64,000 nt of DNA from SCRA01 sp035533275 (GTDB lineage: Bacteria > Vulcanimicrobiota > Vulcanimicrobiia > Vulcanimicrobiales > SCRA01), in assembly GCA_035533275.1 (NCBI GenBank), contig DATLUD010000016.1:23265-87264 (forward strand), in the 5' to 3' direction. Positions 36,373 to 45,392 of this stretch are shown here, in pieces. A model generated the notes under the pieces. The model saw nothing but the letters and a program-made list of their open reading frames with translations, did no database searches and was not told the DNA's origin. Within the stretch, counting starts at the first letter, position 1. Each line of letters opens with the position of its first letter. A program made the translations under genes and the position numbers.

Positions 36373-37385
36373 TCTGGCCCCCGTGTGGGATTGGATGCCG
36401 CGGTCACCGGGGCGCTGGCGGCCAGCGAGAGCTCGCGCCGGCTCTGCGCGCGAGCCGCCAGCCGCTTGACCAGGCCCACGATGCCGTCCGGCGCGTACAT
36501 CACCGTCACCACGTAGATGGCTCCGAGGATGAGCACCCAGCGTTGGGTGATGTCGCTCAGCGCATTGCTGAGGAAGACCAGGATGCCCGCACCCAGGAGC
36601 GGGCCGATCAGCGTGCCCGTGCCGCCGAGGATCACCATGATGAGCACCTGCGTCGTGGTGTCGAGGCTCAGGCTGCCAGGTCCGACGAACTCGTTGTAGT
36701 AGGCGAAGAGCACGCCCGCGACCGCCGCGAACATCGCGGCGATGATGAGCGCCAGGTAGCGGAAGAGCCAGACGTTGTAGCCCAGGGCCGCCATGCGCCG
36801 CGGGCGCTCCCGCGTTCCCACCAGCACGAGGCCGAACGGGGAGCGCACCATGAGCACCAGCAAGGTGAGGCAGACGACCAGCGCGGCCAGGGAGAGATAG
36901 TAGAAGCCGGCGTTGTCGGTGGTGTGGAACGGACCCACGTTCACCCGCAGAAAGCCCGTGATGCCGTTGTCGCCGCCGCTCATGGAGACCCATTGGTAGG
37001 CCAGGCCCCAGACGATCTCGTTGAGCGCCAGGGTGATGATGATGAAGCCCGCGTCCTCGGCGCGCAGGGCGAGCGCTCCAAACGCCGCGGCCGTGATCGC
37101 CGCCAACAGGATGGCGACGACGAGCGTGGGCCAGAAGTCGACGAAGTGGTAGCGCGTGGCTGCGATCGCCACGACGTAGGCTCCGATGCCGAAGAAGGCG
37201 GCCTGCATGAAGCTGACCAGGCCCGTGAAGCCGACCAGCAGGTCGAGGCTCATGGCGAGGATGCCGTAGATCCACGTCTGCGTGAGCAGCGAGACGTAGA
37301 ACGCCGGCAGTCCCAAGCGTGGGACGGCGATCGCGAGCACCAGCAGGACGCCGATGATCGCGACGTTGCGCCACGGCCGGAGCAT
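36369..37385 (-). CDS. livM: branched-chain-type ABC transporter permease LivM
   Basis: A 338-residue membrane protein with about ten hydrophobic segments. LLVGFTGLVSFMQAAFFGIGAYV is the family motif near the N-terminus (residues about 50-72) and GGTGTLIGPLLGAG the EAA-like cytosolic loop contacting the ATPase. The ATG overlaps the livH stop by one base. A hydrophilic tail of about 30 residues precedes livG. Confidence 0.92.
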
Positions 37386-38248
37386 CAGACCTTCCTCCCA
37401 AACAGGCCTTGCGGGCGCACCGCCATGATGATGGCCACCGGCAGGAAGATCGTGAAGTAGGAGAGCTCGGGGAAGAGCGCCCGCCCGAAGGTGTTGACCA
37501 GCCCGATGATCATGCTGGCGATGAAGGCGCCCTGCAGGCTCCCCATGCCGCCGATGATCACGATGGCGAAGGCCAGCGGCAGCAGCTCGCCGTCGAGGCC
37601 CGGATAGGCGCTGGTGATCGGACCGCCCAAGTAGCCGCCGAGCCCCGCGAGAAACGCGCCCAGCGCGAAGACGAAGTAGAAGGCGCGGTTGACGTCGATG
37701 CCCAGGCCGCGGGTCATCTCCTCATCGTCGACGGCGGCGCGGATGATGGCGCCGAACTTCGTCCTCTGCTGGAAGACGAGCAGGCCCGCGGCGATGACCG
37801 TGCTGACCACGATGAGCGCCAGCCAGTACTCCGGGAAGACGAGATTGCCGAAATGAATCGATTCGGCGAACATTCTCGGCGGCGAGATCGATTGCGGGTC
37901 GCCTCCCCAGATCGCCAGCGACCCGTCGTCGATGATCAGCGCGAAGCCCAGCGAGAGCAAGAGCGCCGTCAACGGGTTGGCGTGGTAGCGATGGAGGAAG
38001 ATGCCGTAGATCGCCAGACCCACGACCGTCGCGGCGACGCCGCCCGCCACGCCGGCGACCCAGAAGTCGACGCCGTGAAGGCCAAGCGAGAGCCCGACGT
38101 ACGCCCCGAGGAGGTAGAACGCCGTCTGCGCGAGGTTGATGATCCGCATCAAGCCGAAAATCAGCGTGAAGCCGGCTGCGATGAGGAAGAGCAGGCTGCC
38201 GTGAGCGAGCCCGCCGAGAACGTTTTGCAGGTAGAACGCGTTGCCCAA
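37385..38248 (-). CDS. livH: branched-chain-type ABC transporter permease LivH
   Basis: A 287-residue membrane protein with about eight hydrophobic segments. GFTLIFGLMRIINLAQTAFYLLGAY opens the family domain, and IGGMGSLQGAFIASMIIGL is the cytosolic coupling loop. The start is a TTG at 38248, with GGGAG a short way upstream; an ATG-initiated version would lose the first membrane segment. It lies 18 bp after the hydroxyacid dehydrogenase gene in the same direction. Confidence 0.9.
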   Translation of the reverse strand: MGNAFYLQNVLGGLAHGSLLFLIAAGFTLIFGLMRIINLAQTAFYLLGAYVGLSLGLHGVDFWVAGVAGGVAATVVGLAIYGIFLHRYHANPLTALLLSLGFALIIDDGSLAIWGGDPQSISPPRMFAESIHFGNLVFPEYWLALIVVSTVIAAGLLVFQQRTKFGAIIRAAVDDEEMTRGLGIDVNRAFYFVFALGAFLAGLGGYLGGPITSAYPGLDGELLPLAFAIVIIGGMGSLQGAFIASMIIGLVNTFGRALFPELSYFTIFLPVAIIMAVRPQGLFGRKV

Positions 38249-38266
38249 GACTCTGCCGCTCCCGTG

Positions 38267-39256
38267 TTAGGATAACGCCGACCCGAGCACCTCCGGGTTG
38301 ACGAGGTTGGGTGGCCGCTCGCCGCGCAGGAACGCCGTCACGTTGTCGACGATCGCGGTCGCGATCGCCTCGCGCGTCTCCAAGGTCGCGCTCCCCAAGT
38401 GCGGAGTGAGCACGACGTTGTCGAGATCGAGCAGACCGGCGTGGACCTCGGGCTCGCGCTCGTAGACGTCCAGCGCCGCGCCGGCGATGCGGCGTACCCG
38501 CAGCGCCTCCACCAGCGCGGCCTCGTCGACGATCGGCCCGCGGGCCGTGTTGACGAGGTAGGACGTGGGTTTCATGAGCGCGAGTTGGGGGGCGCCGATC
38601 AGATGATGGGTGCCGGGGTGGTAGCTCGCGTGCAGCGAGACGAAGTCGCTCTCGCGCAGGAGTGCGTCGAGGTCGCGGTACTCGACGCCAAGCTCGGCCT
38701 CTTCCGAGGGCGCGAGCGCTTGGCGCTTGTTGTAGAGGACGCGCATGCCGAAGCCGTGCGCGCGGCGCGTCACCGAGCGCCCGATGTCGCCGAAGCCGAC
38801 GATGCCGATGGTCTTGCCCGCCACCATGCGCCCCGCGAAGTGGAGCGATTGCGAGCCCGGGAACATGCCGGCGCGCAAGCTGCGGTCGGCTTCCGGAATG
38901 CGCCGCGCCGCGGCCATGAGGATCGCCCAATGGAGGTCGGCCGTCGCCTCGGTGACGATGCTGGGGATGGTGGTCACGGCGATGCCGCGAGCCGTGGCCC
39001 GGGCGACGTCGATGTTCGCCGGATGAACGGCCCCGTTGGCGACGAGCCGCAGGTTGGCGCCGGCATCCACGACCTCGGCGTCGATCCGGTCGTGCAGCAG
39101 GCAGCAGATCACGTCGGCGCGTGCCGCCGCCTGCAGCAGCCGATCGCGCGAGAGGATCCGGCTGGAGTCGGGGTTGACCTCGACCTCGACGCCGGGGAGC
39201 TCGCGGAGACGCCGAAGCGGAGCCTCGACGATCGGCTGCGTGACGAAGATGCGCAT
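38267..39256 (-). CDS. D-isomer-specific 2-hydroxyacid dehydrogenase
   Basis: A 329-residue oxidoreductase with the catalytic trio Arg in NTARGPIVDE, Glu in DVYEREPEV and His in LTPHLGSAT. The cofactor motif is GIVGFGDIGRSV. The family includes glyoxylate, hydroxypyruvate and phosphoglycerate dehydrogenases. It sits between binding protein 2 and the permease genes on one strand, so it is probably expressed with the transporter and reduces or oxidises a 2-oxo/2-hydroxy acid formed in the pathway. Confidence 0.9.
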   Translation of the reverse strand: MRIFVTQPIVEAPLRRLRELPGVEVEVNPDSSRILSRDRLLQAAARADVICCLLHDRIDAEVVDAGANLRLVANGAVHPANIDVARATARGIAVTTIPSIVTEATADLHWAILMAAARRIPEADRSLRAGMFPGSQSLHFAGRMVAGKTIGIVGFGDIGRSVTRRAHGFGMRVLYNKRQALAPSEEAELGVEYRDLDALLRESDFVSLHASYHPGTHHLIGAPQLALMKPTSYLVNTARGPIVDEAALVEALRVRRIAGAALDVYEREPEVHAGLLDLDNVVLTPHLGSATLETREAIATAIVDNVTAFLRGERPPNLVNPEVLGSALS

Positions 39257-39265
39257 GGGTACCTC

Positions 39266-40555
39266 TTACGGCGTCTTGATGCCTTGGAACGTTGTCGAGT
39301 AGACCGGTTGTTTCAGGTACTGCTGCGGCGAGAAGGTCCAGAACTGCGAGACGTTCGGATAGGTCTTGAGCACGACGTTCCAGGTCTTGCCGTACTTCGC
39401 CAGCGGTCCGGTCACCGTCTCGACCTGCCGCATGTAGATGTTCTCGACGGGGTTGTTGTACGCATCCAGATGCATCGGCCCGAACGGAGAGTCCGCCAGG
39501 CGTACCGAGCGCACGGCGGCCAGGAAGGCGTCGGTATTCTCGACGTTCCCGTGCACCTTCAGCATCGCGTCGTCGATCCACTGCGCCGCCGTAAAGAAGG
39601 CGGCCGCCATGTAAGACGGCAGCTTGCCCGTCTTCGCCGCGAAGTTCGCATCGAATTCCTGGGTCGCCGGGTCGTTGCGCCCCTCGGCGAAGTGGCCGAC
39701 GCTGATGATCCCGTCGACCACGTCCGGAGGCAGCGTTCGGATGTTGGACTGGTCGGTGGTGGTCTCGTTGGCGATCAGCGGGATCTTGCCTTTGAGGCCA
39801 AACGCGTGCCACTGCTGAAGGAAGTGCACGGCGTCGGCGCCCACCATCTCCACGAAGACCACGTCCGGCTTGGCGGCCTCGATCTGCGAGAGGTAGGGGC
39901 TGTAGTCGGTGTTGCCGAGCGGAGTCCAGATCTGCTTGAGGACCTTGCCGCCCTTGTCGGTGAACGTCTGGTTGAAGCCGCCGACGTTCTCGTAGCCGAA
40001 GGCGTAGGCGTCGGCGATGGTCACGACGGTGCGATAGCCCTTGTCGTAGGCCCAGACGCCGGCCGGATGCGTCGGTTGGCTGCTGGTCCAGCCGGCGACG
40101 CGGATGACGTACTTGTCGACCTTGCGCTGGGTCAGATCATCGGCGGAGACCGTCGGCTCCAGGAACGGAATCTTATGCTGAATCGCGTAGGGCGCCACGG
40201 CCAGGCCCTCGTTGGCGAGGTAGGGCCCCACGATCATCTGGACGTGGTCCTGCTCGACGGCTTGCCGCGCCACGGTCAAGGCGCGGGCCGGATCGGAGCC
40301 GGTATCGTAGTAGGTGAATTGGATCTTTCGCCCGTCCACGGTGTCACCGTGCTGCGCCCAATAGAGCTTCCAAGCGGTGACCATGTCGTGGCCGGCGGCG
40401 GCGGCGGTGCCCGACTCGGAGGCCAGGACGCCGATGCGGATCGGGGGCTTCTCCGCGCCGCGCGCGGAGACGGCGGTCAAGGAGAGAGCTGCGGCGCAGA
40501 TGGTGACGTACGCCGCGACGTGATGATGACGAAGCCAAGCGGAAACCCGTTTCAT
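39266..40555 (-). CDS. branched-chain-type ABC solute-binding protein 2
   Basis: A 429-residue exported binding protein, paralogous to the one at 26496-27764. The signal peptide ends near residue 34 (SARGA). IRIGVLASESGTAAAAGHDM opens the first lobe. GWTSSQ, KVLKQIWTPL and VSQFWTFSP are shared with the paralogue. It is upstream of livHMGF on the same strand and so is the likelier direct partner. A degenerate copy of the TetR-type operator lies 68-83 bp upstream (40623-40638). Confidence 0.9.
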   Translation of the reverse strand: MKRVSAWLRHHHVAAYVTICAAALSLTAVSARGAEKPPIRIGVLASESGTAAAAGHDMVTAWKLYWAQHGDTVDGRKIQFTYYDTGSDPARALTVARQAVEQDHVQMIVGPYLANEGLAVAPYAIQHKIPFLEPTVSADDLTQRKVDKYVIRVAGWTSSQPTHPAGVWAYDKGYRTVVTIADAYAFGYENVGGFNQTFTDKGGKVLKQIWTPLGNTDYSPYLSQIEAAKPDVVFVEMVGADAVHFLQQWHAFGLKGKIPLIANETTTDQSNIRTLPPDVVDGIISVGHFAEGRNDPATQEFDANFAAKTGKLPSYMAAAFFTAAQWIDDAMLKVHGNVENTDAFLAAVRSVRLADSPFGPMHLDAYNNPVENIYMRQVETVTGPLAKYGKTWNVVLKTYPNVSQFWTFSPQQYLKQPVYSTTFQGIKTP

Positions 40556-40622
40556 GCGGTCCTCCCAGCGTGCAAGCGTGCACAGGCGAGTAGCAATCTG
40601 CGGCCTCGAAAGTCGTCCCCTA

Positions 40623-40638
40623 TTGTTCGCTCGATAAA
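40623..40638. promoter_or_regulatory. possible third, degenerate TetR-type operator
   Basis: TTGTTC GCTC GATAAA: one perfect half-site and one with 4 of 6 matches to the operators flanking tetR, with the same 4-bp spacer. It lies upstream of binding protein 2. No good -35 sits at the matching distance, so the promoter architecture is not repeated here. Confidence 0.4.
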
Positions 40639-40723
40639 TACCAGAGTCCCTGTCGGGAACCTTCCGTACGGAAAGAGAATTGCCGCGGGGCGGCTCAGCC
40701 GCCCTGCCATCCCTCGGGCTGGC

Positions 40724-41605
40724 TCAGGCGCGCGGGCGCGCGCCCCGGTACCAGTCCAGGATCTCCCCTGCCTTCATGAAGGTGACGCCCTCGTGCCCGG
40801 CCATGTGCGCAAGCAGGCGCTCGAGGCTCGCGATGCGGTGCGGCACGCCGCTCACGTACGGATGGATCGCGATGGACATGACGCGCACGTTGTCGGCGCT
40901 CTCCTTGTAGAGCCAGTCGAACTGACGGCGCCCGCGCTCGTAGAGCTCGTCGGAGGCGTGACGATCCATCACGTAGATGACGATGTCGTTCATGTCGATC
41001 GGATACGGAACGGCCACCAGCGAGCCGTGCTTGGTGGCGATCTCCACGGGCTGGTCGTCCATCGGGCCCCAGTCGCAGACGTACTCGAGACCCTCGGCCG
41101 CGAGGTGATCGGGGGTGTCGAACGTCTCGCCCAAGCCGGGGCCCAGCCAGCCGCGAGGGCGCAGACCCGTCTTCTCCTGGATCACGTCCAACGTCCTGCG
41201 GATCACGCCGCGCTCGTCTTGCTCCATCATCAGCGGGCGCTGGTAGAAGCTGTGCCCCATCATCTCCCAGTCGGCGTCGACGCACGCCTTCACGAGCTGG
41301 GGATAGACGTTGCAGACGTTGGCGTTGATGCTCAGCGTGCACTTCACGCCGTGCGCGCTCAAGACGTCGAGAAAGCGCCAGAAGCCCACGCGCATGCCGT
41401 ACTCGCCCCAGGCCCAGTTCGGCACGTCGGGGATGTACGCGCCCCCTTGCGGCGGCGAGATGGCCGTGCGGGGCATGGGTTGGTCGAAGCGCCACTCCTC
41501 GACGTTGACGATGACGTGGACGATGATCCGCGTGCCCGCGGGCGGCTCCAGGCGCGCGCGCCCGGCAATCGGCGAGTAGACGGTACGCAGCGCGGCGGCG
41601 GACAT
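40724..41605 (-). CDS. polysaccharide deacetylase-fold protein, PuuE/allantoinase-like
   Basis: A 293-residue protein of the NodB fold in its cytosolic PuuE-like form. IIVHVIVNVEEW is the first-strand motif, with GGAYIPDVPNWAWGEYG and MRVGFWRFLDVLSAHGVK following as in metal-poor allantoinases. MMGHSFYQRPLM holds the histidine motif. There is no signal peptide. Family members open amide rings such as allantoin or act on N-formyl or N-acetyl groups. Its place at the end of the catabolic region, near isochorismatase and amidohydrolase genes, suggests a C-N bond hydrolysis step. Confidence 0.8.
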   Translation of the reverse strand: MSAAALRTVYSPIAGRARLEPPAGTRIIVHVIVNVEEWRFDQPMPRTAISPPQGGAYIPDVPNWAWGEYGMRVGFWRFLDVLSAHGVKCTLSINANVCNVYPQLVKACVDADWEMMGHSFYQRPLMMEQDERGVIRRTLDVIQEKTGLRPRGWLGPGLGETFDTPDHLAAEGLEYVCDWGPMDDQPVEIATKHGSLVAVPYPIDMNDIVIYVMDRHASDELYERGRRQFDWLYKESADNVRVMSIAIHPYVSGVPHRIASLERLLAHMAGHEGVTFMKAGEILDWYRGARPRA

Positions 41606-41726
41606 GACTCACCTCGTCTCGAGTTCACGAACAGATCGATTGGCAGCCTGATTGGCAGCGGAGCGCGCGCCATCCTTTGCGCTCGTGGAGGAAGGGGGCA
41701 CCGTCCGCGTGCCGCAATAGGGGCGC

Positions 41727-43004
41727 GTGACTAGCCGCACGCTGATCCGCCGTCTCTATCGCGACGATTTCGTGCGCCACGGCGCGCTCGTCTTCGCGGG
41801 GACGATGGCGGGCAACGTGGGCGGCTACGTCTACCACTTCGCGCTCAGCCGGCAGCTCGGCCCCGTGGGGTACGGAGAGCTGCTCTCGCTGATCTCGCTG
41901 CTGATGATCGCCGGCGTTCCGGCCAGCGTCGTGGCGACGGTGGTGGCGCGCTACGCCGCGGAGTTTCACGCGCTGGGCGACCGCGACCACCTGCGGGGGC
42001 TCGTGGAGTGGATCGTGCGCGTGGGCGTGGTCGGCGGCCTGGTGGTGCTGGCGGTCGGGACCGGTCTGCTCGGGGCGATCGCGCGCTATCTCCACCTCCC
42101 CACGGCCACGCCAGTGCTCCTGGCGCTGATCGCCGGAGCGCTCAGCTTCTTCGGGCCGGTGATGCGGTCCGTGCTGCAAGGGTGTCACCGATTCTCGGGA
42201 TTCTCGGCCTCCTCGGCCGTGGAGGGAGTCGGAAAGGCGCTTTTCGGGGTTCTGGCCGTGGCGGTCGGCTTCGGCGTGGCGGGCGCGGTGGGAGGCTTCG
42301 CGGCGGGCTCGCTGGCGGGGCTCCTCCTTACTCTGGCGCTGGTGCGCTCGGAGCTGGGGGAACGGGCTCCCTTCCGCATCGATCTCCGGCGCTTCGTCGA
42401 GACGACGGTGGGCGTCGGGGGGTCATCGCTGGCGACGACGGCGTTGATGACGGTTGACGTGGTGATGGCGCGCCACTATCTGCCCCCGCACGAGATGGGC
42501 TACTACGCGGCCGCGTCGCTGGTGGGGCGCTCCATCCTCTTCGCGCTGGGTTTCGTGCCCGGCGTGATGATCCCCAAGGCCAGCGCCCTGCACGCCAAGG
42601 GTGAGAGCGCGTCGGGCGTCCTGCTGCGCGGTCTGCTGCTGGCGGGAGCGGCCTCGCTGGCGGCGCTGATCGTCCTGGCCGCGGATCCCTCGCTCGCGGT
42701 GCGGATCGTCGCCGGCGGGCAGTTCCTTCCGGCGGCCCATTACGTGCTCGCCTACGGCGTAGCGATGATGTTCCTCACGGGGACCGCCACCTTGGTCTCG
42801 TACCGCACCAGCCTCCACCGGTTCGGCTACGTGCTGCCCCTGTTGGCTGTCGCGGCGGCCGAGGTCGCCGCGCTGGCGGCGTGGCACGCCGACGTGCGGG
42901 CTTTCCTGGCGGTGGTGGTGGCCGCCAACGCCGTCGGGTTCGGAATTTCGTTGTTCGGGGCAAATCCGCCGAATACCATCGTTTTGTTCGCCAAAGAAGC
43001 CTGA
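41727..43004 (+). CDS. oligosaccharide flippase-like membrane protein (MOP superfamily)
   Basis: A 425-residue protein with about 12 hydrophobic segments and the N-terminal sequence GTMAGNVGGYVYHFALSRQLGPVGYGELLSL, typical of Wzx-type polysaccharide transporters. The GTG start at 41727 has AGGGG upstream. Wzx proteins flip lipid-linked sugar units across the inner membrane. The gene precedes kamD by 52 bp in the same direction and is 3-8 kb before rml, glf and GDP-rhamnose genes, so a role in envelope glycan assembly is plausible. Confidence 0.8.
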   Translation: MTSRTLIRRLYRDDFVRHGALVFAGTMAGNVGGYVYHFALSRQLGPVGYGELLSLISLLMIAGVPASVVATVVARYAAEFHALGDRDHLRGLVEWIVRVGVVGGLVVLAVGTGLLGAIARYLHLPTATPVLLALIAGALSFFGPVMRSVLQGCHRFSGFSASSAVEGVGKALFGVLAVAVGFGVAGAVGGFAAGSLAGLLLTLALVRSELGERAPFRIDLRRFVETTVGVGGSSLATTALMTVDVVMARHYLPPHEMGYYAAASLVGRSILFALGFVPGVMIPKASALHAKGESASGVLLRGLLLAGAASLAALIVLAADPSLAVRIVAGGQFLPAAHYVLAYGVAMMFLTGTATLVSYRTSLHRFGYVLPLLAVAAAEVAALAAWHADVRAFLAVVVAANAVGFGISLFGANPPNTIVLFAKEA

Positions 43005-43056
43005 TCGCCGAATAATTGGTAGGAGACGGCGGAAGCGGCGGCAAACTCTTCGTCTT

Positions 43057-44652
43057 ATGGAACTCCGCCTCGACCGCGCCCGGGTCGAGCGATGCCGCGC
43101 CCTGGCGAGCGCCATCGCCGAGCCCGTCCACCGCTTCATCTCCGAGCACTCGACGGTGAGCGTCGAGCGCGCCGTGCTGCGTCTGCTCGGCGTCGACGGG
43201 GTCGTGGGCGACGAGGTGCCTGTGGCCAACGCCGTCGTCGACCGCCTGGAGGGGCACCGGCGCGCCGGCGGCGCGGCGCATTGGATCGGCGCGGGGATCG
43301 CCGAGACGGGGCGCCCGGCGCACGAGGTCGCGCTCGACCTGGCCGAGGGCCGGCTCACGTTCGAGGCGCTCGAGTCGACGCCGCGGGAGATGGCTCGCCG
43401 GGCTCTGGAGCCGCTGGTCCGCGCGGCGGTGGCCCGCGTGCGGGGCCGGCGCGCGGAGCGCGAGGCGCTGTTGGAGCGTCTGCCTCAGGGCGAGGCGCCG
43501 CTGCTCTACGTGATCGTGGCCAGCGGCAACATTTACGAGGATCGCCTGGCGGCGGTGGCCGCGGCGGAGGCCGGGGCGCAGATCATCGCCGTGATCCGCT
43601 CCACGGGTCAGTCGCTGCTGGACTACGTGCCGTATGGCCCCACGACCGAGGGCTTCGGCGGCACCTACGCGACCCAGGAGAACTTCCGCATCGTGCGGGG
43701 CGCGCTCGACGAGGCCTCGGAGCGCCTGGGGCGCTACGTGATGCTCACCAACTACGCCAGCGGTCTGTGCATGCCGGAGATCGCCGCCATGGCGGCGCTC
43801 GAGCGGCTCGACATGCTGCTCAACGATTCGATGTACGGCATCCTCTTCCGCGACATCAACATGAAGCGGACCTTCGTCGACCAGCACTTCAGCCGTATGC
43901 TCAACGCCGAGGCCGGCATCGTCATCAACACCGGTGAGGACAACTATCTGACCACGGCCGACGCGGTGGAGCAGGCGCCCGCCGTGTTGGCCTCGCAGTT
44001 CGTGAACGCGGAGTTCGCCCGCCGCGCGGGCATGCGCGACGAGCAGATCGGTCTGGGCGACGCCTACGAGATCGACCCCGACCTCGAAGACGGCTTTCTC
44101 CTGCAGGTGGCGCAGGCGCAGCTGGCGCGCCAGATCTTCCCGCGCGCTCCGCTGAAGTACATGCCGCCCACCAAGCACATGACCGGTAACGTCTTCAAGG
44201 GGCACCTGATGGATGCCATGTTCAACCTGACATCCGTGATGACGGGGCAGAGCATCCATCTCTGCGGGATGATGACGGAGGCGATCCACACGCCGTTCCT
44301 GGGCGATCGCGCGCTCTCGCTGGAGAACGCGCGCTACGTGATGAACACGGCGCGCCACTTCGGCGACGAGATCGCCGTGAAGCCCGGCGGCGTGATCGAC
44401 CGGCGCGCGCGCCACGTGCTCGAGCAGGCCGAGCGCCAGTTGGAGCGCGTGGCGTCCCTGGGCCTGATGGGGGCCATCGAGGCGCGCTGCTTCGCCGAGG
44501 TCTCGCGCTCCCCGTCGGGCGGGCGCGGCGGCGAAGGCGTCTTCGAGCGCTCGGAGGAGTACTGGAATCCGCTCGAGGAAGCGCTCCGCCCTGGTCTTTC
44601 AGATGCTGTGCCGGCCGCGGCGGTGGTCTCGGCCGTGGCGGCGGCGCGATGA
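43057..44652 (+). CDS. kamD: lysine 5,6-aminomutase alpha subunit
   Basis: A 531-residue protein strongly resembling the TIM-barrel subunit of B12- and PLP-dependent lysine 5,6-aminomutase. Motifs are STGQSLLDYVPYGPTTEGFGG, TNYASGLCMPEIAAMAALE, NDSMYGILFRDINMKRTFVDQ and INTGEDNYLTTADAVEQ. It converts beta-lysine or D-lysine to 3,5- or 2,5-diaminohexanoate by adenosylcobalamin radical chemistry. Length is close to the clostridial enzyme, with a short C-terminal alanine-rich extension. It overlaps kamE (ATG at 44649, stop at 44650-44652). Ornithine 4,5-aminomutase is a related alternative, but the split into two subunits of these sizes fits KamDE. Confidence 0.92.
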   Translation: MELRLDRARVERCRALASAIAEPVHRFISEHSTVSVERAVLRLLGVDGVVGDEVPVANAVVDRLEGHRRAGGAAHWIGAGIAETGRPAHEVALDLAEGRLTFEALESTPREMARRALEPLVRAAVARVRGRRAEREALLERLPQGEAPLLYVIVASGNIYEDRLAAVAAAEAGAQIIAVIRSTGQSLLDYVPYGPTTEGFGGTYATQENFRIVRGALDEASERLGRYVMLTNYASGLCMPEIAAMAALERLDMLLNDSMYGILFRDINMKRTFVDQHFSRMLNAEAGIVINTGEDNYLTTADAVEQAPAVLASQFVNAEFARRAGMRDEQIGLGDAYEIDPDLEDGFLLQVAQAQLARQIFPRAPLKYMPPTKHMTGNVFKGHLMDAMFNLTSVMTGQSIHLCGMMTEAIHTPFLGDRALSLENARYVMNTARHFGDEIAVKPGGVIDRRARHVLEQAERQLERVASLGLMGAIEARCFAEVSRSPSGGRGGEGVFERSEEYWNPLEEALRPGLSDAVPAAAVVSAVAAAR

Positions 44653-45392
44653 GGCTGGTGCGTCCGTACGGCGACACGCTGGACGACGGAGCGGTCCAGC
44701 TCTCGTTCACGCTGCCGATGACGTGGAGCGAGGCCGCCGACGAGGCTGCGCGCCGGCTGGTGGCCAAGATGGGCTTCACGGACGTGGCGGTGGCGGACGG
44801 ACGGCCGATCGCCTCCGGATTCTCGCTCTTCGTCGTCTATGCGCGCACGCCGGCGAGCGTGGACGTCTCGCAGATCGCCGCCGATGTGCCCACGGAGCAC
44901 GCGCTCACGATGGAGGAGATCGACGACCTGATCCGCCGCGAGTTCCGCCGCAAGCTGGTGGTGGTGGGGGCCTGCATCGGGACCGATGCCCATACGGTGG
45001 GGATTGACGCGATCATGAACATGAAGGGGTACCGCGGAGACTACGGGCTGGAGCGCTACCGCGAGATCGAGGCGCACAACCTGGGTTCGCAGGTTTCCGT
45101 CGAGGCGCTGGCGCGCTTCGCGCGCGAGCGGCGCGCCGACGTGATCCTGGCTTCGCAGGTGGTGACGCAAAAGGGCTCCGACGTGGCCAACTTCACGGCG
45201 CTGGTCGAGTTGCTGGAGGCCGAGCGCATGCGCGAGCGGGTGGTGCTGCTGTGCGGCGGCCCCCGCGTGACGAACCTGCTGGCGCAGGAGCTGGGCTACG
45301 ACGCAGGCTTCGGCCGCGGCACGCTGCCCAGCGAGGTGGCGACCTTCTGCGTGCGCCGCTTGCTGGAGAAGGCGTGCCATGTCGGAGCGTGA
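44649..45392 (+). CDS. kamE: lysine 5,6-aminomutase beta subunit (B12-binding)
   Basis: A 247-residue Rossmann-fold subunit. D113-A-H115-T-V-G118 is the DxHxxG cobalamin-binding motif. K126, 11 residues after H115 in MNMKG, matches the lysine that binds PLP in the clostridial enzyme. LLCGGPRVTN supplies the glycines near the B12 tail. The N-terminal dimerisation domain is present. Both cofactor residues are intact, so the enzyme should be active. Its end overlaps the thioesterase gene by 14 bp. Confidence 0.93.
   Translation: MRLVRPYGDTLDDGAVQLSFTLPMTWSEAADEAARRLVAKMGFTDVAVADGRPIASGFSLFVVYARTPASVDVSQIAADVPTEHALTMEEIDDLIRREFRRKLVVVGACIGTDAHTVGIDAIMNMKGYRGDYGLERYREIEAHNLGSQVSVEALARFARERRADVILASQVVTQKGSDVANFTALVELLEAERMRERVVLLCGGPRVTNLLAQELGYDAGFGRGTLPSEVATFCVRRLLEKACHVGA

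Noticed and set aside
38399..41734. A 1111-codon open frame on the plus strand across livH to the PuuE-like gene
   Set aside because: It is antisense to four well-supported genes, is very rich in Arg, Val, Asp and His as expected from GC-rich shadows, and has no recognisable domain.
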